Assembly: GCA_900545925.1 (NCBI GenBank)
Contig: URAZ01000009.1
Coordinates: 1-64,000, forward strand
DNA from: an uncultured Eubacteriales bacterium
GTDB lineage: Bacteria > Bacillota > Clostridia > Oscillospirales > Oscillospiraceae
DNA length: 64,000 nucleotides
Direction of reading: 5' to 3'
Made by a program: the position numbers and the translations under genes. The notes beneath the pieces were generated by a model, which ran no database searches, had not been told where the DNA came from, and was given only the letters and a program-made list of their open reading frames with translations. Below are positions 17,207 to 26,318 of the stretch, one piece after another (positions within the stretch are counted from its first letter, which is position 1; each line of letters begins with the position of its first letter).

Positions 17207-18307
17207 ATGCCATTGCAGAAAGAGCAGCTGAGTCGCATGACAATCCATGGCTTCAAATCAATTAAAAGCTGTGATATTTCTTTCGGGAAAATCAATGTGC
17301 TTATCGGCTCCAACGGTGCAGGAAAAAGCAACTTTATTTCTTCTTTTTCTTTCCTTCAAAACATTCTATCCAAGAATCTCCAGGTATCTGTTGGTCAAAG
17401 CGGTTTAAGTTCTCTCTTGTACAAAGGGCGAAAAGAAACGGAGGAAATTGACTTTGAAGTATTCTTTGGGCAGAATTCTTATGGTTTTGTTCTGGTGCCT
17501 ACCGATGATAACCGGTTGATCTTCCAAAAGGAATACTTCGGCTATCATGGCGGTTGGGACAATGAAACCAATATTGGGCGCGGTCATAGTGAATCGAATT
17601 GGGAAACCGGTGCGCATAATCAAATTGACGGCTATGTGATTCCTATTCTTCGCAAGCAGAATTGGCGCGTATATCACTTTCACGACACAGGAAAAGGCGC
17701 CAGAGTCAAGCAAGAACACAATATCTCAAACAATAGAGTGCTTATGTACGATGCTGCAAATCTGGCAGCATTCCTATATCGGCTAAAAAATCACTTCAAA
17801 CAGAATTACGAGGAGATTGTGGATACGATCCGCTTGGTCGCCCCGTATTTTTCGGATTTTGTTTTGGATCCGCAGGAGGGCAATGAAGAGCAAATTGTCC
17901 TGCGGTGGCGACAGACCGGCTGTGAGGATATCTTTAATGCCTCTCAGCTTTCAGATGGAACGCTGCGTTTTATTTGCTTGACTACACTTTTACTGCAGCC
18001 GCATGAATTGCAGCCGGCCACTATCATTGTCGATGAGCCGGAACTCGGCTTACACCCCTATGCGATCACGATCTTCGCTGAAATGGTGCGTCAGCTTTCC
18101 AACGAAAAGCAAATTATTATTTCAACGCAGTCCGTGGAATTGTTAAATGAATTTGATGTAGAAGATGTAATTGTAGTCGATAGAAGCGACAACGGTTCTG
18201 AGTTCAGTCGCTTAGACTCGGAACAGCTCAAGCTGTGGTTGGATGGAGACTACACATTGGGTGATCTTTGGAAGAAGAACATTTTGGGAGGTAGACTCTC
18301 GAAATGA
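17207..18307 (+). CDS. AAA-family ATPase, RecF/OLD-like, of a candidate defence pair
   Basis: This is a 366-residue ABC/SMC-like ATPase of the AAA_21 type. The N-terminus reads MTIHGFKSIKSCDISFGKIN and leads to Walker A in LIGSNGAGKSNF. The ABC signature is in NASQLSDGTLRF, Walker B in TIIVDEPELGLHP, and the switch region in IISTQSVELLNEF. Such ATPases sense or gate a partner effector, often in phage defence. The partner overlaps it by 4 bp. Base composition is clearly more AT-rich than the flanks, a sign of transfer. Target and trigger cannot be read from sequence. Confidence 0.85.
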   Translation: MPLQKEQLSRMTIHGFKSIKSCDISFGKINVLIGSNGAGKSNFISSFSFLQNILSKNLQVSVGQSGLSSLLYKGRKETEEIDFEVFFGQNSYGFVLVPTDDNRLIFQKEYFGYHGGWDNETNIGRGHSESNWETGAHNQIDGYVIPILRKQNWRVYHFHDTGKGARVKQEHNISNNRVLMYDAANLAAFLYRLKNHFKQNYEEIVDTIRLVAPYFSDFVLDPQEGNEEQIVLRWRQTGCEDIFNASQLSDGTLRFICLTTLLLQPHELQPATIIVDEPELGLHPYAITIFAEMVRQLSNEKQIIISTQSVELLNEFDVEDVIVVDRSDNGSEFSRLDSEQLKLWLDGDYTLGDLWKKNILGGRLSK

Positions 18308-18951
18308 AAACGATTTATATTTATTGCGAAGGTCCCACAGAAGAATCCTTTATTAACACTGTACTGTATCCTTACTTTTTCGCTCTGGGCATTTATGTAC
18401 GCCCTATTGTCTGTGAAACAAGGCGAGATGCCAACAGGAAATATCGCGGCGGGGTGAGCCGCTATGCAAAGATCAAAAGCGAACTAATGATTCTTTGCAA
18501 AAGCCATCCCCATGAGTATGTAACGACCATGTTTGACTACTATGCGATGCCCAGCGACACCCCAGGTATTGCCGATGCAACCACAGATATTTTTGAACGG
18601 ATCAACAAAATCGAATCCATTATCAACGAGGACATTGGAGAGCGTAACTGCAAATTCCATTTCATGCTCCATGAGTTTGAAGGGATTTTATTTTCCAAAC
18701 CAGAAACATTTTCTTTGATTGCCGGAGACGAAGTAGTTACTGCTGTTCAAAGAATTCGCGAAGAATTTGAAACGCCTGAACATATCAACAATTCTCCAGA
18801 AACCGCGCCGTCAAAAAGACTGGAGGCGCTGATCCCCGGATATGCAAAAATCAAAAATGGAACACAGCTTTCAGATGCTATGGGGATCCATACAATCATG
18901 AAACAATGCCCACACTTCAAAAGATGGATTCAAGACATGGCAGCATGGTAA
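18304..18951 (+). CDS. DUF4276 Toprim-like protein, partner of the ATPase
   Basis: The 215-residue protein has the DUF4276 pattern: acidic start motif YIYCEGPTEESF, then TTMFDYYAMPSDTPG, then MLHEFEGILFS. These acidic clusters resemble the metal-binding Toprim fold used by OLD-type nucleases. It begins in an ATGA overlap with the ATPase stop, so the two are coupled. ATPase plus Toprim-like pairs are known among abortive-infection systems (PARIS is one analogous design). Assignment to any named system is not possible by eye. The 238 bp after it hold no gene I can support. Confidence 0.75.
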   Translation: MKTIYIYCEGPTEESFINTVLYPYFFALGIYVRPIVCETRRDANRKYRGGVSRYAKIKSELMILCKSHPHEYVTTMFDYYAMPSDTPGIADATTDIFERINKIESIINEDIGERNCKFHFMLHEFEGILFSKPETFSLIAGDEVVTAVQRIREEFETPEHINNSPETAPSKRLEALIPGYAKIKNGTQLSDAMGIHTIMKQCPHFKRWIQDMAAW

Positions 18952-19189
18952 ATTATCAAAATGACTACGACACCAAAGGTAACGCCACGGTCTAAAACGA
19001 GATAATCCAAGCGACAGTGCATTCTCTGTGCTATCCGAATCAGCCAAATTTTACGATCTCATTCAGTCGGATTCTTAAAGCTGACTCAGTCAATTTGCGC
19101 CATTTAGAAATCCCATCATTGACAAAATGCCATAATTCGTGATAGGAAATGATGCAGCTAAAACATAACGCGATTATGGAGGGATAATC

Positions 19190-19555
19190 ATGATTTACAC
19201 AAAACAGGAAAAACAGAAGCTGGATCGGGTGATCTCGGTGTTTGCGGAGCGGCTGAAGGAAAGCGATGCCTTTGACCTTGTCTGGTCGGACAAGGTGGGA
19301 TATGTCCTGCTGGATATTTCCACGAATTATGACTATGTGGATAGCGCGCGGCGCATTGAAACGGCAGAAGAACTATGCAGACTCATGCTGGAGGACATTG
19401 CGCTGGATGTGCTTTTGCTGACAGAAAACGAACATTCCATAGAAACAGCAGACCCGTTGGAGCGCGCTGAGATCGTGCGCCGTTGGCAGCCGTATTTTGA
19501 GCAGCTTCCGGAGTATGAATATCTCCGGGAAGAACTGACATCCGAGTGGCCGTAA
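19190..19555 (+). CDS. conserved-type hypothetical protein
   Basis: This 121-residue acidic protein has a GGAGGG ribosome site 7 bases before its ATG. It has no signal peptide, membrane segment or cysteine motif. The sequence is mostly predicted helix, with TAEELCRLMLEDIALDVLLL in the middle. I do not recognise a family. It starts the plus-strand run of island genes and is followed by a strong terminator, so it may be its own transcription unit. Confidence 0.7.
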   Translation: MIYTKQEKQKLDRVISVFAERLKESDAFDLVWSDKVGYVLLDISTNYDYVDSARRIETAEELCRLMLEDIALDVLLLTENEHSIETADPLERAEIVRRWQPYFEQLPEYEYLREELTSEWP

Positions 19556-19694
19556 GCCGCTGTTTCCTTGACAACCACAATATCTTGTGGTAAAGTTGGC
19601 TTGTAATTGAGATTTGTGCATACTGCTCGCGGCACGACAGCCGCAGCGTTCGGAGTATTCCGGCTTGCACACGCATTGTCAGGCTTTTACGATT

Positions 19695-19747
19695 TCCGGT
19701 AGAATTGCCATGTCCGCAGGACAGGTTTCTGCCGGATTTCTTTTTTT
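19695..19747 (+). terminator. branched terminator in the 323-bp gap before the recombination module
   Basis: An outer 10-bp stem (TCCGGTAGAA / TTTCTGCCGGA) encloses a small hairpin TGTCC-GCA-GGACA and is followed by a T-rich run. A second short hairpin GGGCG/CGCCC follows. The gap 19556-19878 otherwise holds nothing I can call. Confidence 0.7.
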
Positions 19748-19878
19748 GGGCGCAACGCCCACAGATTGCGGGAATGACCGCGACGCAGAAGAATCTGCGC
19801 CGCAGGATATTCCCGTTCTTTTTTTGCCCAAATGCCGAAAGGCTTTGAGGATATATTTTTGAGAAAGGCGGTAACCAA

Positions 19879-20025
19879 ATGAAAACAAGAAAGAAATGGC
19901 GTCCCGGAGGACGGCAGCGGCAGTCTGCGGCGTATCATCGCAAAGCGGTTCACGAGCGGAAGCGTGTGGTACGGCTGCGGGTGTGGAAGAAGGGAGAAAA
20001 GAATGGTGTTGTGGCTGAAGTATGA
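19879..20025 (+). CDS. small arginine-rich protein
   Basis: The frame encodes 48 residues starting MKTRKKWRPGGRQRQSA, about one third Arg/Lys. A ribosome-site-like GAGAAAGGCGG lies 7 bases upstream, and the frame overlaps the next gene start by 23 bp. Such strongly basic short proteins may bind nucleic acid. It could also be a leader that couples translation into the exonuclease gene. I cannot assign a family. Confidence 0.45.
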   Translation: MKTRKKWRPGGRQRQSAAYHRKAVHERKRVVRLRVWKKGEKNGVVAEV

Positions 20026-21052
20026 GCCGCAGGAGTTGGTAGATACAAGTAATCTGAGTAGCGAAGAATGGCTGTCCTATCGACGGCGGGGCATCGGCGG
20101 CAGCGACGCTGCTGCGATCCTCGGCATTTCGCCCTGGCGGACAGCACGGGATCTGTACTACGACAAGCTGAATGTTGTAAAGGCGGACATGGATGAAAAC
20201 TGGGTCGCGCTGGAGATGGGGCATCTGCTAGAGGATCTGGTTGCGCGGATTTTTGCGAAGAAAACCGGGCTGCATATCTTTCAGCGGAAGGTCATGTTCC
20301 AGCACCCGCTGTATCCGTGGATGCTGGCGGATCTGGACTACCTTGTGGAGCTTCCGGACGGCAGCAATGCCATTTTGGAGATCAAGACGACAAATTATAA
20401 CGCCCGAGAAAACTGGTGGTACAACGGCGAGGAGATCGTTCCGGTGTACTACGAATCTCAGGGTCGGCATTATATGTCAGTCATGAATCTGGACAGGGTC
20501 TACTTCTGCTGCCTGTATGGAAACAATGAGGATGAGGTCATCATCCGGCATTTGGACCGGGACTATGCCTATGAGTCGGAGCTGATCGCGCTGGAGGATG
20601 CGTTCTGGAACGGGCATGTACAGAAGCGCCAGCTGCCGGACTATACGGAAAGCGGCGACCTTATCTTGCAGAGTTTGCAGAGATGGAAAGGCATTGACCG
20701 AAAAGACTTGCCGCCGGCAGCGTTCGGCGCACCGCAGGTCACGCAGATCCACCAGTATTTGCAGCTTCAGGAGGAGAAAAACGCGCTTGCAAAACAGGTC
20801 ACACAGCTGGATACGCAGATGCAGCAGCTCAAAGGCTTGCTTGTTAGCGAGCTGGACGGCAAAGACTGTGCAACTTGTGCGGATGGTGAACAAAGCTACG
20901 TCATCTCCTACAACCCCATCCGCAGGCAGGGCATCTCCAAGGATAATCTGGTTCGCTTGCGGGAGGTTTACCCGGAGATTTACGCACAGTTTGTGGAAAC
21001 GTCGGAGTCCAGACGGTTCAGCATCAAAATTGCGGCGCAGCCCGCCGCATAG
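20003..21052 (+). CDS. YqaJ-family recombination exonuclease
   Basis: This 349-residue protein has the YqaJ/lambda-exonuclease nuclease core. It begins RRRGIGGSDAAAILGISPW, then has EMGHLLEDLVARIF and LADLDYLVE, then the catalytic NAILEIKTTN. C-terminal residues about 255-290 form a coiled coil. Phage and plasmid enzymes of this type chew double-stranded DNA 5' to 3' for annealing-based recombination. I start at ATG 20003 after AAGGGAG; 13 upstream residues in frame are unlike the family. It heads a replication/recombination run with the RecD2-like helicase. Confidence 0.88.
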   Translation: MVLWLKYEPQELVDTSNLSSEEWLSYRRRGIGGSDAAAILGISPWRTARDLYYDKLNVVKADMDENWVALEMGHLLEDLVARIFAKKTGLHIFQRKVMFQHPLYPWMLADLDYLVELPDGSNAILEIKTTNYNARENWWYNGEEIVPVYYESQGRHYMSVMNLDRVYFCCLYGNNEDEVIIRHLDRDYAYESELIALEDAFWNGHVQKRQLPDYTESGDLILQSLQRWKGIDRKDLPPAAFGAPQVTQIHQYLQLQEEKNALAKQVTQLDTQMQQLKGLLVSELDGKDCATCADGEQSYVISYNPIRRQGISKDNLVRLREVYPEIYAQFVETSESRRFSIKIAAQPAA

Positions 21053-21068
21053 TGAGGTGAAAAAACGA

Positions 21069-23348
21069 ATGATTGCAGTCTATGACAAGCTCATCTACTT
21101 CAATGAAGCCAGCAAATACACTATTCTTCGGATGCGCACGGATGATCCGTCTGTTCCGGAAGAAGCCCGTTCCCAATATACGTTTCGTGACCGGATGCTT
21201 CGGTTCACCGCTGTCGGCTATGGCCTGCCGCAGACGGATTCCGTCAAGCTGGAGATCGAGGGTGACTGGAAAGAGGGCAAGTACGGCCTGCAGCTCCATG
21301 TGGAGCACTGGCACGAGCTTGTGCCGCCGACAACAGAAGGACTTCTGAGCTATCTTTCATCGGGTCTTCTCAAGGGCATTGGAGAAAGTACGGCCAGAAG
21401 CATCGTCCAACGGTTCGGTACAGATACGCTCGACGTGCTGGAGTACCACCCGGAAAAGCTCTTGGAGATCCGCGGCATCACGGAGCAGAAGCTGGAAGAG
21501 ATCAAGACGTGCTACGCGGAAAGCCGCGCCATGCGGGATATTATGGAACTGCTGACGCCGTTTCAGGTCACGCCTGTGACGGCGCTGAAGATCTATCAGC
21601 ACTTCGGCCCCGCCTGCACGGATATCCTGCGAAAAAGCCCGTTCCGGCTCTGTGAAATATCCGGGTTTGGATTCAGGCGCGTCGATACGATCATCCGGAA
21701 GTCTGGCGGCGATCCGCACGACCCGGTTCGTATCCACGGCGCGATGATCTGTGCGCTGGAAAACGCGCGGCAGCATGGGCATCTGTATCTGGAGGTCAAT
21801 GCCTTGATCACAGAATCCATGCAATTTCTCAACGAGCCGATCCCGCTGCCCCAGATGCAGGTCAGGCGCGCGGAGGTAGAGCAGAAATTACAGCAGATGG
21901 CAGAAGACAACGAGATCGTTTCTGATGGCGGCCGATTGTACCTTCCGCATATTTTCATGCAGGAGGTTGAGACTGCGGCAAAGGCGGCAGCCATGCTCAT
22001 GGAACACACGGCAAAAATTGACGTGACGCTTCCACTGGAGCAGGTCAAGCAAAAACTCGGCTTGCACTTAACAAAGCGGCAGAGCCGCGGCGTTGAGGTG
22101 GCGATGGAGCGGAATCTCTCCATTATCACCGGCGGCCCCGGCACCGGCAAGACGACGGTTCTGAAAGCCATCATCGAGGTCTACCGGATTTTGCACCCCA
22201 AAAACCGCATCGTCCTCGCCGCACCGACCGGCAAGGCCAGCCGACGCATGGCACAGAGTACCGGTATGCTGGAGGCGCTGACGCTCCACAGTCTGCTTGG
22301 CTTGCAGGGCGATTTTTGCAGCAAGGACAAGCAGGATAAGCCGCTGCAAGTTGACTTTCTGATCGTGGATGAGGCCTCCATGGTGGATATGTGGCTGGCG
22401 CATCAGCTGTTTACGCGCTTACAGAAGGGCACGAAACTCCTGCTGTTGGGCGACGTCGATCAGCTGGAGAGCGTCGGTGCGGGCAACGTGTTCGCGGAGC
22501 TGATTGGAAGCGGCATCGTGCCGGTGACGGTTCTCGATGAGATCTTCCGGCAATCCAAGGACAGCCTGATCGCCTACAATGCCAAATTCATCAACGAGGA
22601 AAACAGCAGCCTGTTCTATGGTCCAGATTTTCAGTTCGTCAAGGCAGAAAATCAGGAGGAAGCCGCGGCGCAGATCCAGGAGCTCTATCTGCGGGAATTG
22701 CAGGATACGTCTATCGGACAGCTTCAGATCATCTCGCCCTACCGGACGGATGGAGAAGCGTCCTCCAACGGCCTGAATGCGCTGATCCGCGAGACGGTCA
22801 ATCCGCATATGGAAAAGATTCCGGAGTTTGCGTTCGGAGAACGTATTTTTCGTCTGCACGACCGTGTGATGCAGACCAAGAATAATTACAATCTGGAAGG
22901 TTATGATTCCGCGTGTAAGCAGAAATTCAAGGGTGTGTTCAACGGTGACATCGGGAGCATCTGCAAGATCCTCCACGACAAGCTGTGCGTGGATTATGAT
23001 GGGCGCATCGTGGAGTATTCCAAAACGCAGCTCGGCGATCTGGAACTGGCGTATGCCATTACGATCCACAAATCCATGGGTTCGGAGTACGAAACGGTCA
23101 TTATCCCCATTTTAATGGCGCACCGCATTTTGCTGACGAAGAATCTGATCTATACTGCCGTGACACGCGCAAAGAAGCGTGTCATTCTGGTTGGTCAGAA
23201 GCGCGCACTGTTTCTGGCGATCCACTCCGGCAGAAAGGTCAAACGGAACACCTGCCTCGCCGAACGGATCTTAAAATACAATCAGGTATTCAGACAAAAG
23301 GCTCTGCCGCAGGGTGCGACAGAGCAGAAATTGAAAAAAGCCGGTTAA
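21069..23348 (+). CDS. RecD2-like superfamily 1 DNA helicase
   Basis: This 759-residue helicase has the RecD2 layout. An N-terminal OB-like part and helix-hairpin-helix segments come first (LLKGIGESTARSIVQRFG, ISGFGFRRVDTI). The motor follows, with Walker A ITGGPGTGKTT, Walker B VDFLIVDEASMVD, GDVDQLESVGAG, and the C-terminal motif AYAITIHKSMGSEY plus YTAVTRAKKRV. RecD2 unwinds DNA 5' to 3' outside RecBCD. I start at ATG 21069 after GAGGTG; the frame is open much further upstream but that part only shadows the exonuclease gene. Here it probably serves the element's DNA processing. Confidence 0.92.
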   Translation: MIAVYDKLIYFNEASKYTILRMRTDDPSVPEEARSQYTFRDRMLRFTAVGYGLPQTDSVKLEIEGDWKEGKYGLQLHVEHWHELVPPTTEGLLSYLSSGLLKGIGESTARSIVQRFGTDTLDVLEYHPEKLLEIRGITEQKLEEIKTCYAESRAMRDIMELLTPFQVTPVTALKIYQHFGPACTDILRKSPFRLCEISGFGFRRVDTIIRKSGGDPHDPVRIHGAMICALENARQHGHLYLEVNALITESMQFLNEPIPLPQMQVRRAEVEQKLQQMAEDNEIVSDGGRLYLPHIFMQEVETAAKAAAMLMEHTAKIDVTLPLEQVKQKLGLHLTKRQSRGVEVAMERNLSIITGGPGTGKTTVLKAIIEVYRILHPKNRIVLAAPTGKASRRMAQSTGMLEALTLHSLLGLQGDFCSKDKQDKPLQVDFLIVDEASMVDMWLAHQLFTRLQKGTKLLLLGDVDQLESVGAGNVFAELIGSGIVPVTVLDEIFRQSKDSLIAYNAKFINEENSSLFYGPDFQFVKAENQEEAAAQIQELYLRELQDTSIGQLQIISPYRTDGEASSNGLNALIRETVNPHMEKIPEFAFGERIFRLHDRVMQTKNNYNLEGYDSACKQKFKGVFNGDIGSICKILHDKLCVDYDGRIVEYSKTQLGDLELAYAITIHKSMGSEYETVIIPILMAHRILLTKNLIYTAVTRAKKRVILVGQKRALFLAIHSGRKVKRNTCLAERILKYNQVFRQKALPQGATEQKLKKAG

Positions 23349-23414
23349 GTTGAGATGGATGTGCAGAATTTGCGCAGTCATCTCTTATTTTATTTATGGA
23401 AGGAGTTCTAAGAA

Positions 23415-24308
23415 ATGAATGACAACAAATCCACCGTGATGAACAACGCCGCCGTGCAGCAGCTGCGCAAGGTGCCGGGCTTTGACCCGATGAAGCTCCT
23501 GCGCAAGACAATCTCCGTCAAAACCGGGCACCCGGTCTGGAAACTGGATCTTCGCTATAAGCGGCTCTGGTTCCGTCTGGCTTGCCCGAACGGAAGAATG
23601 CTCTTAAAGCCGCTGCGCATCAGCGACCAGCTGGCAATTATCGAGGCGCAGGTCTATTTCAGCAAGGACGATCCGGTTCCTGCCGCCAGCTTTACCTCGG
23701 AGCAGCGCAGGGAGAATGTCCCCGGCGGGGAATTTCTTCGCGCTGCGCAGGAGGACGCGCTCAACATGGCGCTGGAAAACGCCGGTTTCGGCATCCAATT
23801 CTGCGACGTGAGCCGCGACTACGGCGGCGAGCTGTTCGGCTCGGAAATGCCGGTTCAGGCAGAAGCCGCAGAAGCAGCTGCCGAGGAAATCAAAGCGCCC
23901 ATTGCGGAGGAAACTGCCGCAGAAACACAGCAGACGATGGATACGGATTCTGTACCCGCTGAACAGCCCGTCGAGGAAACAACGGCGCCTGTCGTGGAAG
24001 AAACGCCTGACCTTCATGTCGTGCCGCCTCAGCAGGAAGAAGTAGCGGAGGAATTTGCAGAACAGCCGCAAGCCGCGTCCTATACGGCAGATATGGATGT
24101 CAGCGAGATCACGCAGCGTATGACGGTGGACGAAGCCAAGGCCGTTGTGGTGCAGATCGGCACCTGCCGCGGCTGGACGCTCGAACAAGTCGCGCAGCGC
24201 CGCCCGGCGAGCCTCAAATGGTATCTCTATGGCTGCGATCAGGCGGACAATATTCTCAAAGCGGCTGCATCTGTTCTGCTGGACAATCTGCAGCAGAAAG
24301 CCGGATGA
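23415..24308 (+). CDS. uncharacterised island protein with acidic linker
   Basis: This 297-residue protein has three parts. An N-terminal domain (about 1-145) contains VWKLDLRYKRLWFRLACPNG. A long Glu/Ala/Pro-rich disordered linker spans about 146-220. A C-terminal helical domain (about 228-297) contains MTVDEAKAVVVQIGTCRGWT. Position between helicase and primase-like genes suggests a DNA-metabolism accessory such as a single-strand-binding or annealing partner, but I recognise no such motif. AAGGAG precedes the start. Confidence 0.7.
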   Translation: MNDNKSTVMNNAAVQQLRKVPGFDPMKLLRKTISVKTGHPVWKLDLRYKRLWFRLACPNGRMLLKPLRISDQLAIIEAQVYFSKDDPVPAASFTSEQRRENVPGGEFLRAAQEDALNMALENAGFGIQFCDVSRDYGGELFGSEMPVQAEAAEAAAEEIKAPIAEETAAETQQTMDTDSVPAEQPVEETTAPVVEETPDLHVVPPQQEEVAEEFAEQPQAASYTADMDVSEITQRMTVDEAKAVVVQIGTCRGWTLEQVAQRRPASLKWYLYGCDQADNILKAAASVLLDNLQQKAG

Positions 24309-24332
24309 AGCGTCAAGTTTGGATGAAAGGGT

Positions 24333-26033
24333 GTGGCTGTTATCAAAGCCGGTTCTTCGCAGTTTCCGTTCCACATTACAGATGTTGCGGCGCTGCTGCG
24401 GCTCAATATCCGCAGGCGCGGCCCGGACTTTCTGTATGTGGACTGCCCGCTTTGCGGCGATCATCGCGGAAAGCTCTATCTGAAAACGTCGCGGGACGTA
24501 TGGCACTGTAATTACTGCCAGGAATCCGGCGGGATGCTGGCGCTGTACGCAAAGGTCTACGGTATCAGCAACGCAGCCGCCTATCGGGAGATCTGCGAAG
24601 CGCTTCAAACCGGAGATTACGCACCAGAGTATCAGAGCTACCAGAACCGGCAGCCGCAGGAAATCGCGCAGTCGGCCAGAGCACCCCGGCAGGCAATTCA
24701 CCAAACACTTTCGATGCTGCTTTCCATGTTGTCACTGACGCCGAAGCACCGTGCGCATCTGCGTGAGGTGCGCGGCCTGACGGACGGCCAGATCGAACGG
24801 TTCGGCTTCAAAAGCACCCCGCCGCCTTATCTCTGCAAGAGTCTGACGGCGCGGCTTTTGAAGCAGGGGTGCACCCTGCAGGGAGTCCCCGGCTTTTATA
24901 TGGCAGAGGACGGCAGATGGACAGTACGATTTGGAACACGCACGGCTGGGATTTTGATCCCAGCCAGAAGCGCGGACGGACTGGTCTGCGGCGCGCAGAT
25001 CCGGCTGGATATCCCCATCCGGGAGGAAAACGCGCCCGCCGATAAGGAGGGCACGAAGTACCTCTGGCTGTCGTCGAGCAGCAAACCGATGGGGACATCC
25101 TCGGAAAGCCCCATCCACTTTGTTGGCGATCCGTGTTCCAGAGTGGTCTATGTGACGGAAGGGTTACTCAAGGCTGACATCTGCCATGCGCTGATGCACC
25201 GCACCTTTGCAGCAACTGCCGGAGCAAACAACGTGTCCAAGCTGGACGAGCTGTTTGCGTTCCTCAAAAAGAATGGCACGGAGGAGATCATCGAAGCGCA
25301 GGACATGGACAAGTATCGGAATGTTCACGTTGAGAAAGGTGCCTCCAAGATCTATCTGATGGCGCGGAAGCACGGGCTGCAATGCCGTCGGCTGACATGG
25401 AACCCCAACTATAAGGGGTTAGATGACTGGCAGCTTGCGCTCCGGAAAAATGCCGGGAAAGCACCGAAAACAATGACGTTCCGGGAGCAGTATCTGTATG
25501 GTGCGTGTGAAATTGCCCAGATAGACGCTTGCGTGGAACGGTGGCACAAAGCACAGCCAGATGGCGTGTCTTTGCAGGCATACCTCGGCTTGCCGGATGA
25601 AGAATATCACGCTTTTTTGCAGCCCGGCGGCAACGCACGGCTGGCAGAGCTTCTGAACGCGCAGCGTAAGCAGATCGGCTGCCGCATTTATCAGCTGGAA
25701 TTTACGGACACGGAGAAAACGAAACCGTTCGCGTTCTCCGGGATCGACGCGCTCCGCAAGGCAGGCTTTCAGCAGCCGCCTGCAAGTGAGTACCGACTGG
25801 TGCGCGACGAAACGCTCTATTGTCCGAAAGATGAGCCGGACTTGGCTGTGCTGGAGCGTGTATTTGACCACTATAACGGCAAGCTGCCCGCAGACTATCC
25901 GGGGCGCTGCATTGCGCCGTCTGATGTACTGGAGCTGTACGACGCAGAAAAGCGGCGGTATTACTATCGGGATATGAAGCAGTTCGTGCCGGTGGCGTTT
26001 TCTCCGCTGATGGCGCGGCCAATACAAAAATGA
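24333..26033 (+). CDS. primase-like protein with CHC2-type zinc finger and Toprim-like (DUF3854) domain
   Basis: The 566-residue protein begins at GTG 24333. A zinc-binding domain (about residues 25-75) has CPLCGD and WHCNYCQESGG, like the CHC2 finger of DnaG. A central Toprim-like domain of the DUF3854 kind (about 255-355) has VVYVTEGLLKADICHAL and EAQDMDKYRN. The C-terminal 200 residues are unassigned. Such proteins prime or support replication of mobile elements. The RNA polymerase core of DnaG is not obvious, so primase activity is inference. Confidence 0.78.
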   Translation: MAVIKAGSSQFPFHITDVAALLRLNIRRRGPDFLYVDCPLCGDHRGKLYLKTSRDVWHCNYCQESGGMLALYAKVYGISNAAAYREICEALQTGDYAPEYQSYQNRQPQEIAQSARAPRQAIHQTLSMLLSMLSLTPKHRAHLREVRGLTDGQIERFGFKSTPPPYLCKSLTARLLKQGCTLQGVPGFYMAEDGRWTVRFGTRTAGILIPARSADGLVCGAQIRLDIPIREENAPADKEGTKYLWLSSSSKPMGTSSESPIHFVGDPCSRVVYVTEGLLKADICHALMHRTFAATAGANNVSKLDELFAFLKKNGTEEIIEAQDMDKYRNVHVEKGASKIYLMARKHGLQCRRLTWNPNYKGLDDWQLALRKNAGKAPKTMTFREQYLYGACEIAQIDACVERWHKAQPDGVSLQAYLGLPDEEYHAFLQPGGNARLAELLNAQRKQIGCRIYQLEFTDTEKTKPFAFSGIDALRKAGFQQPPASEYRLVRDETLYCPKDEPDLAVLERVFDHYNGKLPADYPGRCIAPSDVLELYDAEKRRYYYRDMKQFVPVAFSPLMARPIQK

Positions 26034-26046
26034 AAGGAAACAGCGT

Positions 26047-26271
26047 ATGAGAAAAATTACGGTTCTGGATTTTGCAAATCAGATCGGCATCCTCAGTGAC
26101 GAGGTTCCTGTGATCGTAAAAACGGACAGAAAGGTCATTGGACGCTTCCGCTGCTTATACGAAATACCGGAAACGGCGATGCCGGGCGTGCTCGAAGCGA
26201 AGATCGACCATGTCATTCTGCGATCCGACGAGATCACGATTCAGGTCAAGCTGAAAGCAGTCACGACCTGA
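26047..26271 (+). CDS. small hypothetical protein
   Basis: A 74-residue protein with AAAGGAAA 7 bases upstream of its ATG. The sequence is mostly beta-like with no cysteines and no membrane segment, and starts MRKITVLDFANQIGILSDEV. Family unknown. It lies 13 bp after the primase-like gene and 47 bp before the SPFH gene, so it is part of the same transcription unit. Confidence 0.65.
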   Translation: MRKITVLDFANQIGILSDEVPVIVKTDRKVIGRFRCLYEIPETAMPGVLEAKIDHVILRSDEITIQVKLKAVTT

Positions 26272-26318
26272 ATCGCTACTGACGCGGATAAGGAAAAATA
26301 ACGAAAGGAAGAAAAATC

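Noticed and set aside
20598..21068. Extended N-terminus of the RecD2-like helicase
   Set aside because: It is the out-of-frame shadow of the YqaJ exonuclease gene; the ATG at 21069 has a ribosome site and starts the family-like sequence.
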